The notes beneath the pieces are model-generated. The model ran no database searches. It saw only the letters and a list, made by a program, of their open reading frames with translations, and had not been told where the DNA came from. The position numbers and the translations under genes were made by a program. A DNA stretch of 9,534 bases. Source: Micavibrio sp. (GTDB lineage Bacteria; Pseudomonadota; Alphaproteobacteria; Micavibrionales; Micavibrionaceae). The stretch lies in contig JALTZE010000149.1 in NCBI GenBank assembly GCA_027051315.1, positions 5,566-15,099 of the forward strand, read 5' to 3'. This document shows, piece after piece, positions 7,267 to 9,534 of this stretch (positions are counted from its first letter, which is position 1; each line of letters starts with the position of its first letter).

Positions 7267-8063
7267 TTTCCAAATTTTCTAATAGAATAATATGCCAAAC
7301 CGATACTTATTAAAATCATAGGCAAAGATAATATCTGCCCCATTGAAACAGATTCCCAAAATAACCCAAGATAAAAATCAGGCTCCCTAAAAAATTCTAC
7401 AAAAGCCCTAAATGCTGAATATCCACCAAGAAATACAGCAGTTAACAACCCTGTTTTTTCTCTAAAATATTTAAGCCTTACCAAAAAGAATAAAATAATA
7501 AATAAAACTATACCTTCTAATAAAGCTTCATAGATTTGACTTGGATGTCTTGGAATTGCTCCCCCTTCTGGGAAGACAACAGCCCATGACACATCTGTTT
7601 CCCTGCCAAAAAGCTCGCCATTAATAAAATTCGCAATTCTTCCAAAAAACAAACCTATGGGAACAGAACATGCAACAATATCAGTAAGCCTTAAAAATTC
7701 TATACCCTTTATTTTACAATATACAAACATTGATATTGCAACACCTGTTAATCCACCATGAAAGGACATTCCCCCTTGCCAAACTTTGAAAATATCTGCA
7801 GGGTTATCAAAATAATATTCAGGCTGATAAAAAGTAACATAACCAAGCCTCCCCCCGACAATAACCCCCAAAACAGCCCAGCTAACAAAATCACCTATAT
7901 CTTCTGCATTTGGTCTTTTATTGGGAAAATATTTATCGACTAAATAAATACAATATTTCCACCCCAGTAAAATGCCAGCAAGATATGCAAGAGCATACCA
8001 GCGAATAACCAAAGGCCCTAACTCGATAGCCACAGGGTCAATATTCGGAAATTCAAAAGCCAT
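7263..8063 (-). CDS. lgt: Phosphatidylglycerol--prolipoprotein diacylglyceryl transferase
   Basis: Inner-membrane enzyme that transfers diacylglycerol from phosphatidylglycerol to the lipobox cysteine, the first step of lipoprotein maturation. The 266 residues fold into about seven hydrophobic segments (e.g. around 20-40, 60-75, 98-116, 127-145, 181-197, 205-222, 244-262). Signature residues are present: Tyr23 in RWYALAY, His102 in GGMSFHGG, the Lgt signature GRIANFINGELFGR with Arg142 and Asn145, HPSQIYEA at 173-180, and Arg226 in EFFREPD. These correspond to E. coli Tyr26, His103, Arg143, Asn146 and Arg239. The ATG at 8063 has AGGA six bases upstream. It lies 26 nt after hldD and overlaps the methyltransferase gene by 4 nt. 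Confidence 0.98.
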   Translation of the reverse strand: MAFEFPNIDPVAIELGPLVIRWYALAYLAGILLGWKYCIYLVDKYFPNKRPNAEDIGDFVSWAVLGVIVGGRLGYVTFYQPEYYFDNPADIFKVWQGGMSFHGGLTGVAISMFVYCKIKGIEFLRLTDIVACSVPIGLFFGRIANFINGELFGRETDVSWAVVFPEGGAIPRHPSQIYEALLEGIVLFIILFFLVRLKYFREKTGLLTAVFLGGYSAFRAFVEFFREPDFYLGLFWESVSMGQILSLPMILISIGLAYYSIRKFGK

Positions 8064-8089
8064 AAATTTTCCTATCTATCATAAATTTA

Positions 8090-9079
8090 CTATTTATAAG
8101 GGTCTTCTGATGCCATATAATCAAGCACATATTTTCTTATACCATCTTCCAGTTCAGTAAATTCTTTACTATACCCAGCATTACGAAGCTTACTCATGTC
8201 AGCTTGTGTATAATATTGATACTTACCTTTAAGCTCTTCTGGCATATCTATGTAATTTATTTTTGGTTCTTTACCAACCGCGCCAAATACAGATAAAGCC
8301 AAATCTTTAAAACTTCTTGCTTTTCCAGTACCTACATTAAACAATCCAGACTTATCGGGATTATCATAAAACCACATCATCACATCAACGCAATCTTCCA
8401 CATAGATAAAATCACGAAGTTGCCCTCCATCTTCATAATCAGCATGATGAGATTTAAACAATCTGGCTGCTGCGCCTGCAACTACTTGCGGATAAAGCTT
8501 ACAAACCACGCTCATTTGCTCACCCTTATGATATTCATTAGGACCATAAACATTGGTAAATTTCAAACCAACACATTGCGGAGGTATAGCCTCCCTGTCA
8601 TTTTCTTTAAATCTAGCAACAGTTCTATCAAAAAGATGTTTTGACCAACCATAAGGATTCAAAGGTCTAAGTTTTGCAAGAAATTCCGTACTTTCATCAT
8701 CAACAAAACCATTTTTTCCATCTCCATATGTTGCGCAAGATGATGCATAAATTAACCTTACTCCATTTTTTGCACACCATTTAAAAAGCGCCCGACTAAG
8801 CACAAAATTCATCTCCATTATAAGGTCTGCATCTTTTTCCGTAGTAGAAGATATAGCCCCCATATGAAATACAACTTCTACTTCTTCCTTGTGCATTTCA
8901 AGATATTCAATAAGATTTTCAGGTTTTATAAAATCTCTTATTTCTCGTTTTGATATATTTCGCCATTTATCATTACTGCCCAATACATCACAAACCACAA
9001 CATCATAAATACCTCTTTCTTCCAATCCCGCCAAAAGATTAGAACCTATAAAACCTGCTGCACCAGTTACGACTATCAT
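8090..9079 (-). CDS. hldD: ADP-L-glycero-D-manno-heptose 6-epimerase
   Basis: NADP-dependent short-chain dehydrogenase-type epimerase that makes ADP-L-glycero-beta-D-manno-heptose, the heptose donor for the LPS inner core; cytosolic. The 329 residues include the Rossmann GAAGFIG (6-12), FHMGAISSTTE (71-81), YASSCATYGDG (111-121) with the active-site Ser, the catalytic YxxxK as Tyr143/Lys147 in NPYGWSK, and NVYGPNEYHKG (176-186). The C-terminal half matches HldD rather than general GalE-type epimerases: LRDFIYVEDCVDVMMWF, FNVGTGKARSF and KGKYQYYTQADMSKLRNAGY. The ATG at 9079 has GAGAGG six bases upstream. It leads the hldD-lgt-methyltransferase-pgeF run and diverges from the UbiK-like gene across a gap of about 160 bp. 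I could not place its promoter with confidence. Confidence 0.96.
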   Translation of the reverse strand: MIVVTGAAGFIGSNLLAGLEERGIYDVVVCDVLGSNDKWRNISKREIRDFIKPENLIEYLEMHKEEVEVVFHMGAISSTTEKDADLIMEMNFVLSRALFKWCAKNGVRLIYASSCATYGDGKNGFVDDESTEFLAKLRPLNPYGWSKHLFDRTVARFKENDREAIPPQCVGLKFTNVYGPNEYHKGEQMSVVCKLYPQVVAGAAARLFKSHHADYEDGGQLRDFIYVEDCVDVMMWFYDNPDKSGLFNVGTGKARSFKDLALSVFGAVGKEPKINYIDMPEELKGKYQYYTQADMSKLRNAGYSKEFTELEDGIRKYVLDYMASEDPYK

Positions 9080-9179
9080 TGAAAACCTCTCTTAATAAAT
9101 TTACACAAGCATAAAACATGAAAAATATACATTCCAAGACTTTATACAGATATACACAAAAAATAATCATTTTCCTTTC

Positions 9180-9208
9180 TTGAAAGAAAACTTATCAGAT
9201 GATAAAAA
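9180..9208 (+). promoter_or_regulatory. Putative sigma-70 promoter of the UbiK-like gene
   Basis: TTGAAA (9180-9185, five of six) and TAAAAA (9203-9208, four of six) are exactly 17 bp apart. Transcription would start near 9215. That is downstream of the ATG at 9199 and upstream of the ATG at 9241, which supports 9241 as the real start. The -35 also sits in a short inverted repeat, CTTTC-TT-GAAAG. Confidence 0.4.
9192..9205. repeat. 14-bp palindrome within the ubiK promoter
   Basis: TTATCA-GA-TGATAA is a perfect 6-2-6 inverted repeat. It covers the spacer and the first bases of the proposed -10 element. Its size and position fit a dimeric regulator's operator, but AT-rich palindromes of this length also arise by chance. 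Confidence 0.35.
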
Positions 9209-9228
9209 TTTACTATCCAAACAAATTT

Positions 9229-9243
9229 AAGGAAAAACAGATG
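9229..9243 (+). promoter_or_regulatory. Ribosome-binding site deciding the UbiK-like gene start
   Basis: AAGGA (9229-9233) lies seven bases before the ATG at 9241. The in-frame ATG at 9199 has no comparable site and would add 14 residues (MIKIYYPNKF...) that do not fit the family N-terminus, so 9241 is chosen. Confidence 0.7.
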
Positions 9244-9513
9244 AAGCCGCAAAAAGGCATTCTAGATGATATAGCAGGTATGGCAGGCGGAGCATTAAGC
9301 ATCGCAGGTTCTGCAAAACAACAGATAAAAGAAGAAATAAAATCAAGAATAAATGAATTGATAAATGAAATGGAACTTGTCCCTCGCGAAGATTTTGAGC
9401 GATTAGAATCTATGCTTATAAAGGCAAGACAAGAACAAGATGAAATGAAAAAACGCATTCAGGAACTAGAGGAAAAACAGCAAAAAAAACAGTCAAAGGA
9501 AAATAAATTATGA
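9241..9513 (+). CDS. ubiK: UbiK-like accessory factor, BMFP family coiled-coil protein
   Basis: Family members include E. coli UbiK (YqiC), an accessory factor of the ubiquinone-biosynthesis complex that works with UbiJ, and the Brucella membrane fusogenic protein, a trimeric coiled coil that binds membranes. From the chosen ATG the protein has 90 residues. An amphipathic Gly/Ala-rich stretch (ILDDIAGMAGGALSIAG, 7-23) is followed by a charged helix, the family signature VPREDFERLE (47-56), and a coiled coil at about 55-85 ending in a Gln/Lys-rich tail. There is no signal peptide. The frame also stays open from an earlier ATG at 9199, judged less likely. It diverges from hldD, and its TGA stop overlaps a following ATG. 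The family call is firm; the ubiquinone role here is inferred from it. Confidence 0.85.
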   Translation: MKPQKGILDDIAGMAGGALSIAGSAKQQIKEEIKSRINELINEMELVPREDFERLESMLIKARQEQDEMKKRIQELEEKQQKKQSKENKL

Positions 9514-9534
9514 GCAATGTAATGAAACTTTTTG
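9510..9534 (+). CDS. Start of a following gene (cut by the window edge)
   Basis: An ATG at 9510 overlaps the preceding TGA (ATGA) and has AAGGA about nine bases upstream, within the end of the UbiK-like gene. The frame reads MSNVMKLF before the sequence ends. An overlapping, coupled start is likely, but eight residues are too few to identify the product. Confidence 0.5.

Noticed and set aside
9199..9240. Upstream ATG at 9199 as the start of the UbiK-like gene
   Set aside because: It lacks a ribosome-binding site, falls before the predicted transcription start and adds residues outside the family; the ATG at 9241 has AAGGA at seven bases.
9213..9458. An 81-codon minus-strand frame opposite the UbiK-like gene
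   Set aside because: The + strand frame has a clear BMFP signature and a good ribosome-binding site; the antisense product is Ser/Phe-rich and typical of a shadow frame.
1..9534. Mobile elements, CRISPR arrays, toxin-antitoxin pairs, tRNAs or rRNAs
   Set aside because: No transposase or integrase, no spaced direct repeats, no tRNA-like cloverleaf in the short gaps, and every gap is under 200 bp; all complete genes are housekeeping families.

Overview
The window looks like ordinary chromosome from an AT-rich alphaproteobacterium. Every complete protein is a recognisable housekeeping enzyme. The blocks prs / rplY / pth / ychF and (divergent ubiK-like) / lgt / COG1565 methyltransferase / pgeF recur in alphaproteobacterial genomes; this is recalled, not searched. 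HldD implies a Gram-negative outer membrane with heptose-containing LPS. Standard stops (TAA, TAG, TGA) are used, and coding is dense with short intergenic gaps. I cannot name the genus.

Layout. At the left edge the 3' third of greA runs on the + strand and converges on a long run of minus-strand genes; a perfect 11-bp hairpin between them can terminate transcription in both directions. Read in the direction of transcription (right to left), the minus strand carries: an envelope operon hldD - lgt - COG1565 methyltransferase - pgeF (26-nt gap, then 4-nt and 8-nt overlaps); prs, with its own promoter; a DEAD-box RNA helicase with a repeat-rich upstream region; and a translation operon rplY - pth - ychF (29-nt and 16-nt gaps) behind its own promoter and a structured leader. 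At the right edge, divergent from hldD, is a short coiled-coil UbiK/BMFP-family gene, followed by the first codons of another + strand gene.

How the genes fit together. rplY (5S rRNA-binding L25), pth (peptidyl-tRNA recycling), ychF (ribosome-associated ATPase), the helicase and greA all act in gene expression. prs feeds PRPP to nucleotide, His and Trp synthesis. hldD, lgt and pgeF serve the LPS core, lipoprotein lipidation and peptidoglycan fidelity. The COG1565 methyltransferase and the UbiK-like protein belong to families tied to respiratory complex I assembly and ubiquinone synthesis.

I found no mobile element, CRISPR array, defence system, RNA gene or clearly novel protein system. The most interesting signals are non-coding: a leader before rplY whose hairpin resembles helix IV of 5S rRNA, the RNA its product binds; competing inverted repeats upstream of the helicase; and a palindrome inside the putative ubiK promoter. 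All intergenic regions are under 200 bp.
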